Shown here: positions 12,001-21,518 of the stretch, one piece after another | How positions within the stretch are numbered: the stretch's first letter is position 1 | How the letters are laid out: each line of letters opens with the position of its first letter | The notes under the pieces: model-generated | What the model saw: the letters and a program-made list of their open reading frames with translations, nothing else | Database searches by the model: none | Told to the model about the DNA's origin: nothing | Position numbers and translations under genes: made by a program | Assembly (NCBI GenBank): GCA_002105175.1 | Contig: MCGE01000011.1 | Span: forward strand, 868,001 to 932,000 | Direction: 5' to 3' | Source: Absidia repens | Taxonomy: Eukaryota > Mucoromycota > Mucoromycetes > Mucorales > Cunninghamellaceae | Length of the DNA stretch: 64,000 nt

Positions 12001-13609
12001 AGGTGCCGCCCTATGTCACAAAGATGAAAATGAATATGTGCCGATCGCTTTTATATCAAGAAAATTGCAAGCTGCTGAAATCAAGTATCCCACCGTGGAA
12101 AAAGAATTGTTAGCCGTTGTCTACGCTTTCAAGCAATTTCGCAAGTTTCTCTTGGATAAGGAATTTTTCCTTTTCACAGATAATTCAGCTGTGACCTATC
12201 TGTTTGTCAAGCAAGATGCCTCACAACGTTTACAAAGATGGACCCTTTGTTGCCTGGAATACTCATTCATTGTAAAACATCTCCCTGGTAAACAGAATGT
12301 GGTAGCCGACACACTGTCAAGATTTCCTCCAACGCATGAACCCATATCAAATGGACAAGACGACATCGAATTTCTGTATCATGGTCTTTTATTAATGGAT
12401 GCTTTTTACGAATCTGAACTTGCCTTGATCTTCAAATTCTTACAACATCCCTGGTCTCAACGCTTCAATTCCAAAGTTAAACAACAAGCTCGATTTTACT
12501 TTATTCACAATGGAAAATTAAACAAACGTGTCGGCGAACGGTCAGTGGTTGTCCCTTTCATTCCGGAACGACAAAGTATCATAAAAATGATACACGATGG
12601 ACATGGTCACTTCGGATCGCAATCTTCTTGGTCAATTTTATACCTTCATTATTGGTGGCCTTCTGCCTATAAGGATCTCAAGCATTTTCTACAATCATGT
12701 CACGACTGCCAAATGTTCTCAAGTGGCATTGAAGCACATTACTCTCACCATGTGGTTGGTACAAGACTCTTTGAACAATTCAGCATTGATTTTATTGGAC
12801 CCTTTCCTGTCACGTCAAGAGGAAGTAAATTCATCGTCCTGGCGGTGGAAAACTTTTCCAGATGGCCAATTGCCCTCGCTACTAAGGATAACGATGCCAT
12901 TACTGCTGCTAGATTCATGTATTCTGAATTGTTTTGTAATTTCGGCCCTCCCACTCATCTCTTGTCGGATAATGGGGTACATTTTTTAAATCATACTGTC
13001 AAGCAATTTTTGGAAATCATAAAAACAAATCACAAACTCACCTCTATCTATTATCCTGAATGTAATGGAATGGTCGAAAGAATTAATGGTGTCATCATTG
13101 GAAGTCTCAAAAAAATCGCTCAAGAACAACAAGAAAATTGGGACCTACTATTACCTGCTGCGTTATATGCTTATCGTATCAAATGTCATTCTAGATTGAA
13201 AATTTCCCCATTCGAAGCATTATATGGACAAAGCCCTGTTTTCCCTATGGAGGACGTTCTGTTTAAGATTGGCAAGGTCATTGGCTATGAAAGATTGGTC
13301 AGATTGTGGGGCTTAAGGAAAACACTCGAAACCAATGCTGTGGAATTAGAAGCAAAATCGAAGCAAGCAAAAGGAAAACCTCTATTCAAGACTGGCGACA
13401 AAGTTATAATGGTCAATTCCAAGCGTAGGGGACAAAGCAAACTTGATCCCAAATACTTCCCAATCATCTATCGTATCATCAAAGGATTTCATAACTCGTA
13501 CGAGTTGATGGAAGAAGATGGAACAAAATTCAAACATAAGGTCAACGCCAAAAACTTGAAGTTATATCGACAACCCGATGAAGAGGTTAACCAGATAACT
13601 TCTGATTAA
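9068..13609 (+). CDS. Gag-Pol polyprotein of the Ty3-type retrotransposon
   Basis: A single frame of 1513 residues from the first ATG fuses Gag and Pol with no frameshift. Gag ends with a CX2CX4HX4C zinc knuckle (from C257) and a second, shortened CX2CX3HX4C knuckle. The protease region has DGGA at D430, where Ty3 proteins usually have D(S/T)GA. Reverse transcriptase shows SSMDLLKGFHQI and YIDD (Y823). RNase H begins FTDAS (D972). Integrase has a zinc-binding domain ending CHDC and a DDE core at D1241, D1301 and E1337, with 35 residues between the last two. The C-terminal region resembles a degenerate GPY/F module. The frame is also open upstream to 8801 without an ATG, encoding an Asn/Lys/Gln-rich leader, so a non-AUG start is possible. 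Confidence 0.95.
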   Translation: MSMKAPKLLDKRYGEWLTVFERIASFNEWPEDEKLTRAVMSLTGSAQSWAIRSSHTSWKSFVKDFKDRYMKKENVFTYYSKLTSIKQKRGESNRKFIHRVDKLWTSYKAIANDSGEPIPSFELLVIKNIIKGLKSKSLRCALRMQGYVTVASFIQGFRDVNDLSGSEDESDSSLDSDHSSSSKSSQDSISSKLVTKPGIISQPTILPNSTNVEELVESVKKLTVVLMSKNIVDVNSDSASSSKAQSTQSIPRSHYPCTNCNEKGHGPSKCKRPCKYCEGDHRFYDCEQHKKTTPAVDSKLCLPEVLKVTDAMAITRKAKEADLQTATPNKRLKVKINSSSDVTPLTDNPLDAIQLLNEPVFSVSLSQLADLSPSIRTTLKNGLTKHHVKKGTALKLVPDSQSVEFALPEGNSAPHTQGMVAGCHCPMILDGGATQCIISKNLALYLGIHELDATDTLLMMASGKTVTPLGLLKNLLISVGKSNDVSVEAVCLDVDDYDFLVGRLAFHALGIDTDWKTHSWTVMDTKGNKSPLKVSYRHTRLTGNFPPQSSPESIEDSDSDTSSQVSSESIISSPTEQDQSPAYLVAFAGLADSNTSENDDVDPRLGNLVSRIQSNRVIQDLNMVDEVTGCIQRNVDCFGTDYQHLRQTDVTTLHVETGDALPIYHRPYGNLSFKEKEFLKQELTAMVDNGIIIPTTYLPSNSKASGWSFPCRLIQKKTGDKRLVTNFMDLNKVTVRDTWPLPIMIELLEQLGGSTLFSSMDLLKGFHQIKVQDSSINKLTIATPFGNYSYVVMPFGIQNGPSTFCRAIYLALNELLNKSVVAYIDDIIVHSPSPNKHLLDLEEFFACIKNANMVLNANKCSFFDRSVFFVGFIANEFGYYPDPKRVEVIQTFPRPLCQRDVRAFLGIIGFYRRHVQSFADQTAPLTLLLKKDAYFTWTEQMEKCFQQAKSLLSQKCLLVYPDPNKPFYLFTDASDIGIGAALCHKDENEYVPIAFISRKLQAAEIKYPTVEKELLAVVYAFKQFRKFLLDKEFFLFTDNSAVTYLFVKQDASQRLQRWTLCCLEYSFIVKHLPGKQNVVADTLSRFPPTHEPISNGQDDIEFLYHGLLLMDAFYESELALIFKFLQHPWSQRFNSKVKQQARFYFIHNGKLNKRVGERSVVVPFIPERQSIIKMIHDGHGHFGSQSSWSILYLHYWWPSAYKDLKHFLQSCHDCQMFSSGIEAHYSHHVVGTRLFEQFSIDFIGPFPVTSRGSKFIVLAVENFSRWPIALATKDNDAITAARFMYSELFCNFGPPTHLLSDNGVHFLNHTVKQFLEIIKTNHKLTSIYYPECNGMVERINGVIIGSLKKIAQEQQENWDLLLPAALYAYRIKCHSRLKISPFEALYGQSPVFPMEDVLFKIGKVIGYERLVRLWGLRKTLETNAVELEAKSKQAKGKPLFKTGDKVIMVNSKRRGQSKLDPKYFPIIYRIIKGFHNSYELMEEDGTKFKHKVNAKNLKLYRQPDEEVNQITSD

Positions 13610-13620
13610 GTTGGGGAGAC
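13610..13620 (+). promoter_or_regulatory. Candidate polypurine tract
   Basis: GTTGGGGAGAC directly precedes the 3' LTR and follows the Gag-Pol stop codon. Its purine-rich character and position fit priming of plus-strand DNA synthesis. Confidence 0.65.
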
Positions 13621-13903
13621 TGATGTGATTTAGCTTTATTTATGATTTTGACATTTCGGGTTTAGTTTTTTTTACCCCTTTTTAGTTTATATTTTTTACA
13701 CTTTCCATTCTTTCTCTTCTTCCTCTTATTTTTTTATCTCAAACCACTCTACTTTTTAACATACTTTATTGAACCGGCCATAGTCGGTAAGTGTTATTTT
13801 ATTCGCCCTTTATTTCTCTTTTATGTAAATATGATGTGGGTGCTAAATACCAACTTTTAATAAATTAGGTTCTTTTTACACAACAAATCTTCACTCTATA
13901 TCA
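13621..13903 (+). repeat. 3' LTR of the Ty3-type element
   Basis: This is a 283 bp direct copy of the 5' LTR, with the same TGATGTG start and TATATCA end. The repeated GTTTC follows at 13904. Confidence 0.95.
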
Positions 13904-14153
13904 GTTTCCCCATGCATCTTGTAATCCCTGAGTTGAAAACGTGTCTAAACTAGTCCTGCTACAATTCTATATCCAAAATAACGCCATAGAAGTTGAATGG
14001 TGAAGAAGAAAAAAAAAGAAGGGAAAAAAAAGAAGGGAAAAAAAGAAAGCGAAAAGAAAGAGAAAGCAAAAAAAGAAAAAATTATTGGAGGACACCAAAA
14101 AGAAAAATCACATGGGCGGATTTTGAAATATATTTCGTCTCTTTCGTTTTGGC

Positions 14154-14156
<3 letters not shown>
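13904..14156 (-). repeat. Right inverted arm, outer part
   Basis: This continues the arm interrupted by the retrotransposon. It runs from GTTTCCCCATGCATCTTGTA through the GAAG/AAAG purine tract and the CATGGGCGGATTTTGAAATA segment, to the T44 run. The complement of 14083-14150 matches 6048-6115 closely. Confidence 0.8.
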
Positions 14157-14200
<44 letters not shown>

Positions 14201-14201
<1 letters not shown>

Positions 14202-15627
14202 TGGATACAAAAAAGGAACCCTGTATCTTTGTTTAAAGACCTCAACATGTTGGTTCTCATCTCATGGCTGTTATCCGATAAAGGCAGCGTGCTTATTCTC
14301 TTGTTCTCTTCACATGAAAGCTTTGCAGAGAAGATGAAACAATTCCGCGAATTTTAAGAAACCGCTTCACTGTCGAATAGTCTGTCACTCACCATATGGA
14401 TAATCTACTTCCTTTTATTGAATTTGCGTATATGAGATAATGTCCATTCTACGAAATGATACCTCTCGCCGATACAAACGCTTTACATTCACCGACATAC
14501 GCCGCTAATTGCCCTGCGTTTAGATAAGTGTTATAGTATTACCATTGGACCAGTTTAGTTATGTATCATAATTTATTCTTCCATCTAAATAAAATATATC
14601 TTGTCATTTGCTATGCGCCGCCTCTCATTTGTTTAGTTTGTTTTGTTAAATGAACATACCGCACTGTATAGTGTTTGTCTCTATAGATAAAGAATTGCTG
14701 ATACGTGTGTTTGCAATAAAAATATATACATAGAAAAAAAAGCGGGAATTAGATATGAGGCAATACCGATCAAGCATTGTACTCAGCCCTCCGTCTACTG
14801 TACGTACAGCCCTACTGAGTTTCTATGTAGAGGGGTGAGAGGGGGTTCTTGAATGGTTTTAGAAAATAGTCGTGGTGGACGCATGGAATAAGGACAATGA
14901 AGTACAGATAAAAATGTAAGCAGAGATAAGCATACAAAAATATGATGATTGAAGCGCATTGAAAGGTATTCGAGTTTACCCGCATAAACGTTTTTTATTG
15001 TGAAGAAACCATCCTTAGCATTTTTCATGAGATCTTTTTTTTTTCTTCATGTTCCTGCTGAACTACAGTACAGCATATGAAGACTAATGTAATTCTGCAT
15101 TATAGTCGAAATTTACTTATTTGAAAGTGAATATCATAGATTAGATGTTTGAAGTAACAAACTCTGAGAAGGTCCAGATGACATTTTCATTTACAGTTGT
15201 GTGATGATATTTTAAGTACTGTAAATCGAAAATGGAATGGTGATCAGATGGTTGGACAAAGACGAGACACTTGATGAGAATGATCTAACAATACAATATG
15301 ATTTTCCTTTACCTTTCAAATTGCGCTGTAGGGAATACATGACGATTAACCTGTAGATTTTCTGCTCTCAAAGTGAATGCGATGTGATATTCACACGACA
15401 CAGAAGAAAGGAACATTATATATATGGCAGTGCAGTAATGTATTTTACCTTTAATGGATAATCCCAATGTAACACTTAACACTAACGTCGGGTATTGAAA
15501 GCATAGCTTATCTTTTTTTTTTTGCATGTGCTTCCCCACATTTCTTTTTAAAGTCCAACTTTTTTTCTTCTTCTTTTTGGTTTCCTTGAATATCTGCTAC
15601 TGTCAGTTTGTCTATTTTTTTTTTATC
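14201..15627. other. Gene-free stretch upstream of the hydrolase
   Basis: No supported gene. Short open frames lack protein character. Repeated T tracts just before 15628 are typical of promoters and 5' leaders in this window. Confidence 0.5.
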
Positions 15628-17149
15628 ATGGATATTGCACGACAACAACTCAAGAAAAATACACCTGCTGCTATTGTACAACATACTATCCGTACCTTGA
15701 TCACTTCACCACCAGCTGTGGCACGACTTGCGATTCATGATCTTACCAAACCTACTGGAAGTCAGAAAAAATGGATCAAACGTTTTGACAATCACCACTG
15801 GAAAGGTGCTATAATAGCACCTGGCGTTAAAAAAGATAGTGAAGAAACCGCTTTACAGCGCTTAAAGGATGCTGATCTTGTCATTTATGAAGTTCACGGT
15901 AAGGCACAACAAGAATGTGTTTCAACTTTATTACTAACTATACCGCTTTTTTCCCCTTCCATAGGTGGTGGATTTCGTGTTGGCCATTGTGAGTAGAATC
16001 AAATCAAAATATGAAGTAGAATACCGTGAAGATGAAGTCACTGAACAATTTATTTAAACCATAGGTGTGATGTATATGGATGCCTTCATATCATGGATTA
16101 CATTATTGAAACAAAATCATGGGATTGATGCCGTGATTATGTCTGTGGAATATGGTAAAATAATACTAAAAATACACTGTAAAATACTGGTATGTCGTGA
16201 TATATGACTAACTGAACAACTTTTCGTCTTATTTAGGACTCGCTCCAAAAGTGTGTTATCCTGGTCCTATATTAGAATGTATTGGCTATTATCAGTATTT
16301 GACTACTGACTTAGGTGTATCACCAACAAAAATCATTGTGTCTGGAGATTCTGCGGGGTAAGTATATGCCCACAATGGGTAAGACCAATAGATTTAATCC
16401 TTTTTTTTTTTTTTTTTTATCATCTTGATAGCGGAATCATCTCACTGGAAATGTTGTGTCACATATATGCCCCAGGTTTATTGACTGACCCTAATGCCAA
16501 ACGAACCAACTTTGATCTTGATCTACCCGCCGGCATTCTATTATCATCTCCTGTTGTATCTGTCAACCAAACATCAGAATCATGGAAAAAATATGCTAGC
16601 ACCGACATCGTCACTCACAAACTATTTGATCTCGTCATCAAAGAATACATTTCGCTCAAGAAGAACAAGCTTGACAAAATGGCCATGTTCAATTTATACA
16701 ACAATCTCTCCCAGGGCGGTATGGAACAAATTTGTCAAGGTAGCATGCTCTTTTTTGTTGGGGAAAAGGAAGTCTTCAGCGACGACATTTTGGCCTTTAC
16801 AGATATCATCAAGAAAACAACCAGCAAGCTTAAGGTCAATGTATGCAAGGCCAAATATGCCCATGATTGGTATCTTATCCGCGAAATTGTCCGTCAAGAG
16901 GATAAGCCTATGGTAAAGCGATGCGATGAAATTACGGCCAAATGGTGTGTCCGTTCTATAGAGCATCAACAGAACCTGAAGCAGCAACAACAGCAGCAAC
17001 AGCAACAGCAACAAGTGTATCAACAGCCGGACCAAGAAGAAACCTCCTCACTCATTTCTGAATCTGTACCTGTGCTTCCTGACACTGAAAAGGCGGCAAC
17101 CATTCCTCATATCCCACAAGACATTGGCTCTCCATTGGTATTCGCTTAG
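15628..17149 (+). CDS. Alpha/beta-hydrolase (hormone-sensitive-lipase-like esterase)
   Basis: Five exons (15628-15898, 15965-15988, 16065-16154, 16237-16357, 16432-17149) give 407 residues. The oxyanion motif HGGG is at about 90-93 and is split by an intron. The nucleophile elbow GDSAGG is at 165-170 with Ser167, and a likely catalytic histidine lies in HDW near 313 with acid candidates at 286-287. This HGGG plus GDSAG pattern defines the lipase/esterase group that includes hormone-sensitive lipase and bacterial HSL-like esterases. The substrate is unknown, probably an ester or acyl lipid. No signal peptide is evident. The C-terminal ~80 residues are an acidic, disordered tail with a run of 11 glutamines. 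It is convergent with the Kin17 gene. Confidence 0.88.
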
Positions 17150-17739
17150 ATAGCTTATTGCCTTTAGTTGACTTTTTTTTATTATTGACTCCCTTACCGC
17201 ACTAGTTTATTTTTATTTATTGACTCCCCCCCCTCCAAACATATCGTTTTAATATATTTTAACCTCCCTACTATTTTACCTTACAATGATGAATTATTTT
17301 GATGCATAGAATAAATAATAATAAAAAGACTTGATGCCTTTTGCTTTTGTAATATGATCACATATGATAATATATACATGCTGCCTCATCTTCTACTATA
17401 CAGCCTTATATTATTCTGTACTAGACTTAGCTATTCTACTCCTCCATACACACATGCATATGTCAGATATGTATCTATCGCCATTAGTCTACTTTTAGAT
17501 TCATTCAATCACACATACGCACAGTTTGACTATATTGTATCCGCATTCAGATATTCCTAAATTTGACACAGATAATAAGCTACCACATTTTCTAACACTT
17601 TCGAAAACACGCATGAAGTTGCATAATATTTTTTTTTTTTTTATTTGACAACAGACAACAATAATTTAATCAATAAAAAATATAAATCGCTATACCAAGT
17701 AAATATATTTCTATATATCTAAACTAATCAACTACTCTG
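17150..17739. other. Convergent intergenic region
   Basis: This lies between the ends of the hydrolase and Kin17 genes and holds 3' untranslated sequence for both, with AATAAA-type signals near 17310-17321 (plus) and TTTATT near 17640 and 17666 (minus). No gene is seen. Confidence 0.6.
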
Positions 17740-18807
17740 CTATGACTTAATTTTCTTGTCAGTTGAATGACCATCGGTACTTTCTGGAGATTGTTTTCGT
17801 TTTCCCAGTCCCATCATCATCATTGCAGGTTTCTTGTTTCCATTCCCAGTACTAATGCTACCAGAAGTCGATGATGCTGTTGTTGTTGTTGCTGCTGCTG
17901 CTGGTGCTTGTTTCTTCATGCCACCCATCATCATTTTCATTTTGTTACCCGATGGCTTTTTCATTGTCAACATGGGCGAGTTTGTGGAAGATGTAGATGA
18001 TGTGGTAGTGTTGTTTGATATTGATGCTGATGGTGCTGATGCGGAGGATGGTATACTTGGTTTGAGGGAAAGGTTCAGTTTAATTTTGCCTTGATCCTGA
18101 TCTCGTTTCAGTTCTGTTGCTGCTGTAGATGGTTCGTTTCCTCGCTCTTCTGCCAGCTTGGACGCCCGTTCGATTTGCTCCTTCAGTTGTTCCTGTTCCC
18201 TTTCTTCATCGTCCTTCGATTGTCGTTCCATTTTCTGTATAGCAGCCTGGTTTTTGTTAAAAGAATATAAAATAAAGCAACAACAGAAGGTGAGATGACC
18301 ATTTGCGTAATGCACTGCGCAACCATTTTTCTGATCTCCTTTTCTACTTACCTGCCTGGCCAAAGCTTTTGGACTGTTATCAATCCAGGTGATCCAAAAC
18401 CCTCGTTCAGTTTCATCCACTTGACAAATCCCTTCTTTACCAAGATGACGTACAAATCCAGATAAAGAATCCCACCTTGTACTGTTCATGTGAATGTGGT
18501 GCCGATCTGCAATATATTCTTGATAAACCGCATTAGCAAACACCCGTTTTGTTCCATGTCGACGAGAGAGTATATTTAAAAAGTCCTTTTTGAATTCCTC
18601 TGAATAGTTGACGATGTATTTTCCAGGATTGTCGGCCACAAGAAGCATTTGTCGTTGATGTGATTCCGATTGAGTATGGCACTTGAAGCCATTTGCGTCT
18701 CTACATTGTTTTTGACAAGCTTGACAGTAAAAGACAAGTTTCAAAAGACCTTTAGATTTCATGCGATTGGCTATCGCCTTTGGAGTCATGCCGCCAGTAA
18801 CACCCAT
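17740..18807 (-). CDS. kin17: Kin17-family DNA/RNA-binding zinc finger protein
   Basis: Two exons, 18352-18807 and 17740-18246, encode 320 residues. The N-terminus has the family's CX2CX12HX5H finger (C28, C31, H44, H50) within QACQKQCRDANGFKCH, followed by the conserved winged-helix region with HMNSTRW, LSGFVRHLGKEG and GFWITWID. A charged coiled-coil segment follows (about 155-190), then a Ser/Thr/Ala-rich tail with Met- and Lys-rich patches. Kin17 proteins bind curved DNA and RNA and act in replication, repair and splicing. The tandem SH3-like C-terminal domain of animal Kin17 is absent, as in other fungal members. The single intron is 105 bp with no in-frame stop. The start used is the ATG before GVTGG; upstream codons are hydrophobic leader. 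Confidence 0.93.
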   Translation of the reverse strand: MGVTGGMTPKAIANRMKSKGLLKLVFYCQACQKQCRDANGFKCHTQSESHQRQMLLVADNPGKYIVNYSEEFKKDFLNILSRRHGTKRVFANAVYQEYIADRHHIHMNSTRWDSLSGFVRHLGKEGICQVDETERGFWITWIDNSPKALARQVSRKGDQKNGCAVHYANGHLTFCCCFILYSFNKNQAAIQKMERQSKDDEEREQEQLKEQIERASKLAEERGNEPSTAATELKRDQDQGKIKLNLSLKPSIPSSASAPSASISNNTTTSSTSSTNSPMLTMKKPSGNKMKMMMGGMKKQAPAAAATTTTASSTSGSISTGNGNKKPAMMMMGLGKRKQSPESTDGHSTDKKIKS

Positions 18808-19559
18808 AATGAAATAAATAAATGTATGAAGAAAAAAAAATATATAGAAAGAAAATGGAAAAGAAAAGAAAAAAAAAAACATTACTTGAAATTAATGACG
18901 GAGTTTGATAAATCGGCGCCGGCTTTTGAAAATATAGATGTTGGGAAAGGATTTGTCTGGGTATCTAATGCTCATATGCGAAATATATATATATATATAT
19001 ATAAAGACAACGTAAAAAGACAGAGACAGAGAGAGAGAGGGAGAGAGACAATGAATTCCTATTCGAGCGGCTGGCTTGATGGTGTATATAATTATCCTTT
19101 ATATGTATTCTTCTATTTTGCCAAATAAATGCTATGTTTATCCTCTTTTATTCTCTTATGTATTGCCTATGCTGCCCTCTCTTTCTTTTTTGTTTTGGGA
19201 TCCACTTTTTTTTTGTGTGCTCAAAATAAATTTTGCTTCACTGCTGCTGAATACTTTTTTTTCGTTTTTTAGTGTTATTAATTATTCTGACAATGATTAC
19301 ATGATGGCCTAGTTACAAGGCGTATCCCTAAAACGTACGCATACAAAGTCTGTATCTGCTCTCCGCTCATTTCATACTTTGATGAGCGACACATCGACTG
19401 GGGGTCTTTTTTTTTTTTTTTTTTTTTTGCGGGTGCGATAGAGTCGGTGCCGGTATTGATTGATAACTACGCAATTTGGCACTTCGGTGGCATTTTTTAG
19501 GAACTTCAGTGATTTTCGCTTGGGGTTTTATAGGTTTTTTTATCATTATTATGCCATAC
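18808..19559. other. Promoter side of Kin17 and gene-free DNA
   Basis: No supported gene. It contains (AT)n at 18985-19002, an AG-rich tract at 19020-19048 and a T run near 19408-19429. Confidence 0.5.
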
Positions 19560-20560
19560 GTAATAGAAACAATGAATTGACGTATACAGTATGTCTAGAT
19601 AAGCTAAGGCTATAATATTTCATAATGAAGGTTACTCTGATGGCAGGGCCTAGGCTCATTACTATTGGTTGATAGAGCAGCAATGCGGCTTCATTTCATA
19701 TTAAATGGTCCAGGACTGCTAACCAGTCGTTTGGACTTTGAGGGGGTGGTGGTGAGCAACAGTAGACAAGGCGGGTGAATTAGAAAGCAGGTACTCGTAA
19801 GACACTCACAAAAGATCAATAATAAGACATTTCTCACCATTATATGGGTCGCAGGATGGTCAACTAATAATAAGAATATTTTATTGAGGTATATTGGCAG
19901 GTACTAAACTAAAGACGAGAGCTTTATTGTCACAAAGATCTAATGAAAGGAAGGATCTAATAGAGGCAGTTTATGAGACACTAACAGGTAGGTTAATGGA
20001 GTTCAGGAACATGGTCGGTACTAATCTAAAGGCGCGATTGCAAAAAGGTGTCTAATGTACTGTACAAGACGTAATAAATACGGGAGGGATATATTGTTAT
20101 TGAATTACATAACGGTCTATGTTAATTAATCAATAAGGGTGATGGCAGGAAAAAACAAAAAGGATCTATTGAACAGTACAAGACATGAGAGAGACTTATG
20201 GGACGTTTTCATTGAAGTATGTAAAAAACGAAACAAAAAAAAAACAATATTTTATTCAGATGTAGATACAAAATAACACTATACTAAGCTAATGAAGGCT
20301 CCAAAGAGGCAACTAATGGTGATTCTTAATCCTGAATTCAAAATGAAAGGGTTTCCCCATGCATCTTGTAATCCCTGAGCTGAAACCCTATAAACTAGTC
20401 CTGATACTATTCTAAGTCCAATATAACCCCATAGAAGTTGAATGGTGAAGAAAAAAATGAAGGAAAAAAAAAATACAAGAGAAAGAGAGCCGACAAAAAA
20501 AAAGGAGGGGGGGGAGAAAATAAATATTTCACGTGGGCGGGATTTGAAATGTTTTTGGTG
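19560..20560 (-). repeat. Solo arm B of the dispersed repeat family
   Basis: This resembles the right arm of the fold-back element over its whole length: the inner CTGCTAACCAGTCGTTTGG part near 19717-19735, the TTTTATTCAGATGTAGA block near 20250, and the core AAAGGGTTTCCCCATGCATC (20346-20365). It is followed by GTTGAATGGTGAAGAA, the purine tract and CACGTGGGCGGGATTTGAAA (20531-20550). No opposite arm is adjacent. Confidence 0.7.
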
Positions 20561-21290
20561 GTTGGAATTTTGGAGTGCAGTGGGGGCTGTTCTGAGTCTT
20601 GCCTGAACTGCCCAATTAAAAAAAAAATCAACTGTCTTTGACATAAATTTTGCCCAGGTTTTGATTGAGTCTAAAATTCCCCTCCCCCCACTAGGCCATT
20701 CAATGACGCCTAAAACTTGAGTTTTTTGATCGGGTGGAGGAAGAATTATTTGAATGGCATATCATATTCAATGACCGAATTTCTTTTTTACAGTGCCTGT
20801 GGCAATCAAAAGAATCTAATCCGCCTTTTGAGTTAAAATTTTTTTGAGACTTTCATCCAACGTGATGGGTCAAAGGTCCGCCACATGAAGCAAATATCAA
20901 ATAATAAAAAAAAAAAAAGGAAAGAGGGAAAGGGGCGAGAGGCTGAGAGACTGAGAACTCAACGCTAAGCTGATTTCTTTTTCTGACTCTATCTTTTCAA
21001 ATATTTTGTTGATATTTTGAATACTGGAAAAACAAGTAGGACTGTGAAAGACACGTAATAAGGGTTATTGTAATCCGCTGCAACGAGGATGTTTCACACT
21101 TGGTGTGACCGTGATGCGGTGACACATCCCGTCTACACACGCTCTTTCTAAGTATATCATACAGTATAAATATTTTCTGGATCCCTACTTTTTTCGGTAG
21201 TTTCTCTCTCATCGTTTCTCTTTTTTTTTTTATAAAGAGGGAAGAGAAGCAATAGAATTTTTTTTTCAAAATAGCAATACCTCCCTTCTT
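20561..21290. other. Gene-free stretch
   Basis: No gene was found. The first ~130 bases look weakly like 37330-37440, another repeat-flanking segment. Confidence 0.4.
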
Positions 21291-21518
21291 ATGAAACTCG
21301 TAAAGTTGCAAGCAAAAAACAAAAGTGGTCATGTCAAAATGGTAAGGCCTGTGTTTTCTTAAAATTCAGTACTATGCAACTTTCTTTTACTAACATAACT
21401 AATCTTCTTAATCGCATTATATCTCTATATTTGTAGTTCGGCTGTGAGTGGTGGGATAACTCGGTAAACACACACACACGCACATAAAATAATTTATATA
21501 CAGGGCGATTTATTTTGA
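21291..21518 (+). CDS. Candidate very short spliced gene (unknown function)
   Basis: Three small exons can be joined in frame: 21291-21341, 21437-21463 and 21504-21518. They give 30 residues beginning MKLVKLQAKNKSGHVKM and containing FGCEWWDNS. The first intron has a strong donor (gtaagg) and a consensus-like TACTAACAT branch region (21398-21406) before its TTTGTAG acceptor, which is the main reason for reporting it. The third exon is weaker, and other exons could lie further right in the GC-richer block. I recognise no family. It could equally be a noncoding spliced transcript. Confidence 0.3.

Larger units (their letters stand above)
8516..13903 (+). mobile_element. Ty3/gypsy-type LTR retrotransposon, apparently complete
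   Basis: The element is 5388 bp with two 283 bp LTRs, a candidate primer binding site, one long Gag-Pol frame, a purine-rich tract and a 5 bp target duplication. The domain order protease, reverse transcriptase, RNase H, integrase defines the Ty3/gypsy group. By eye the two LTRs show no differences, which implies recent insertion. The coding frame has no stop or frameshift, so it may still be active; that is an inference. No envelope frame and no C-terminal chromodomain were seen. Confidence 0.95.
6028..14200. mobile_element. Large fold-back element with long inverted arms, interrupted by an LTR retrotransposon
   Basis: The left arm (about 6028-6840) is found again in reverse complement as the right arm (about 7855-8515, resuming at 13904-14156). 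Matches include the outer end (GACGAAATATATTTCAAAAT near 6057 against 14122-14141), the core around 6248-6345 against 8463-8515 plus 13904-13940, and the inner block at 6715-6835 against 7862-7985. The arms enclose about 1 kb without a convincing reading frame and no transposase, so this looks like a non-autonomous fold-back or long-TIR element. Both outer ends run into A- or T-rich DNA, including 44 T at 14157-14200, so the exact termini and any target duplication are not resolved. The retrotransposon at 8516-13903 split the right arm. Confidence 0.75.

Noticed and set aside
9305..13467. Many short antisense and alternative frames inside the retrotransposon
   Set aside because: Shadows of the Gag-Pol frame, with no conserved motif; no envelope-like frame among them.
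13285..13609. Possible chromodomain at the integrase C-terminus
   Set aside because: The terminal ~60 residues lack the aromatic-cage pattern and read as a degenerate GPY/F module followed by a basic tail.
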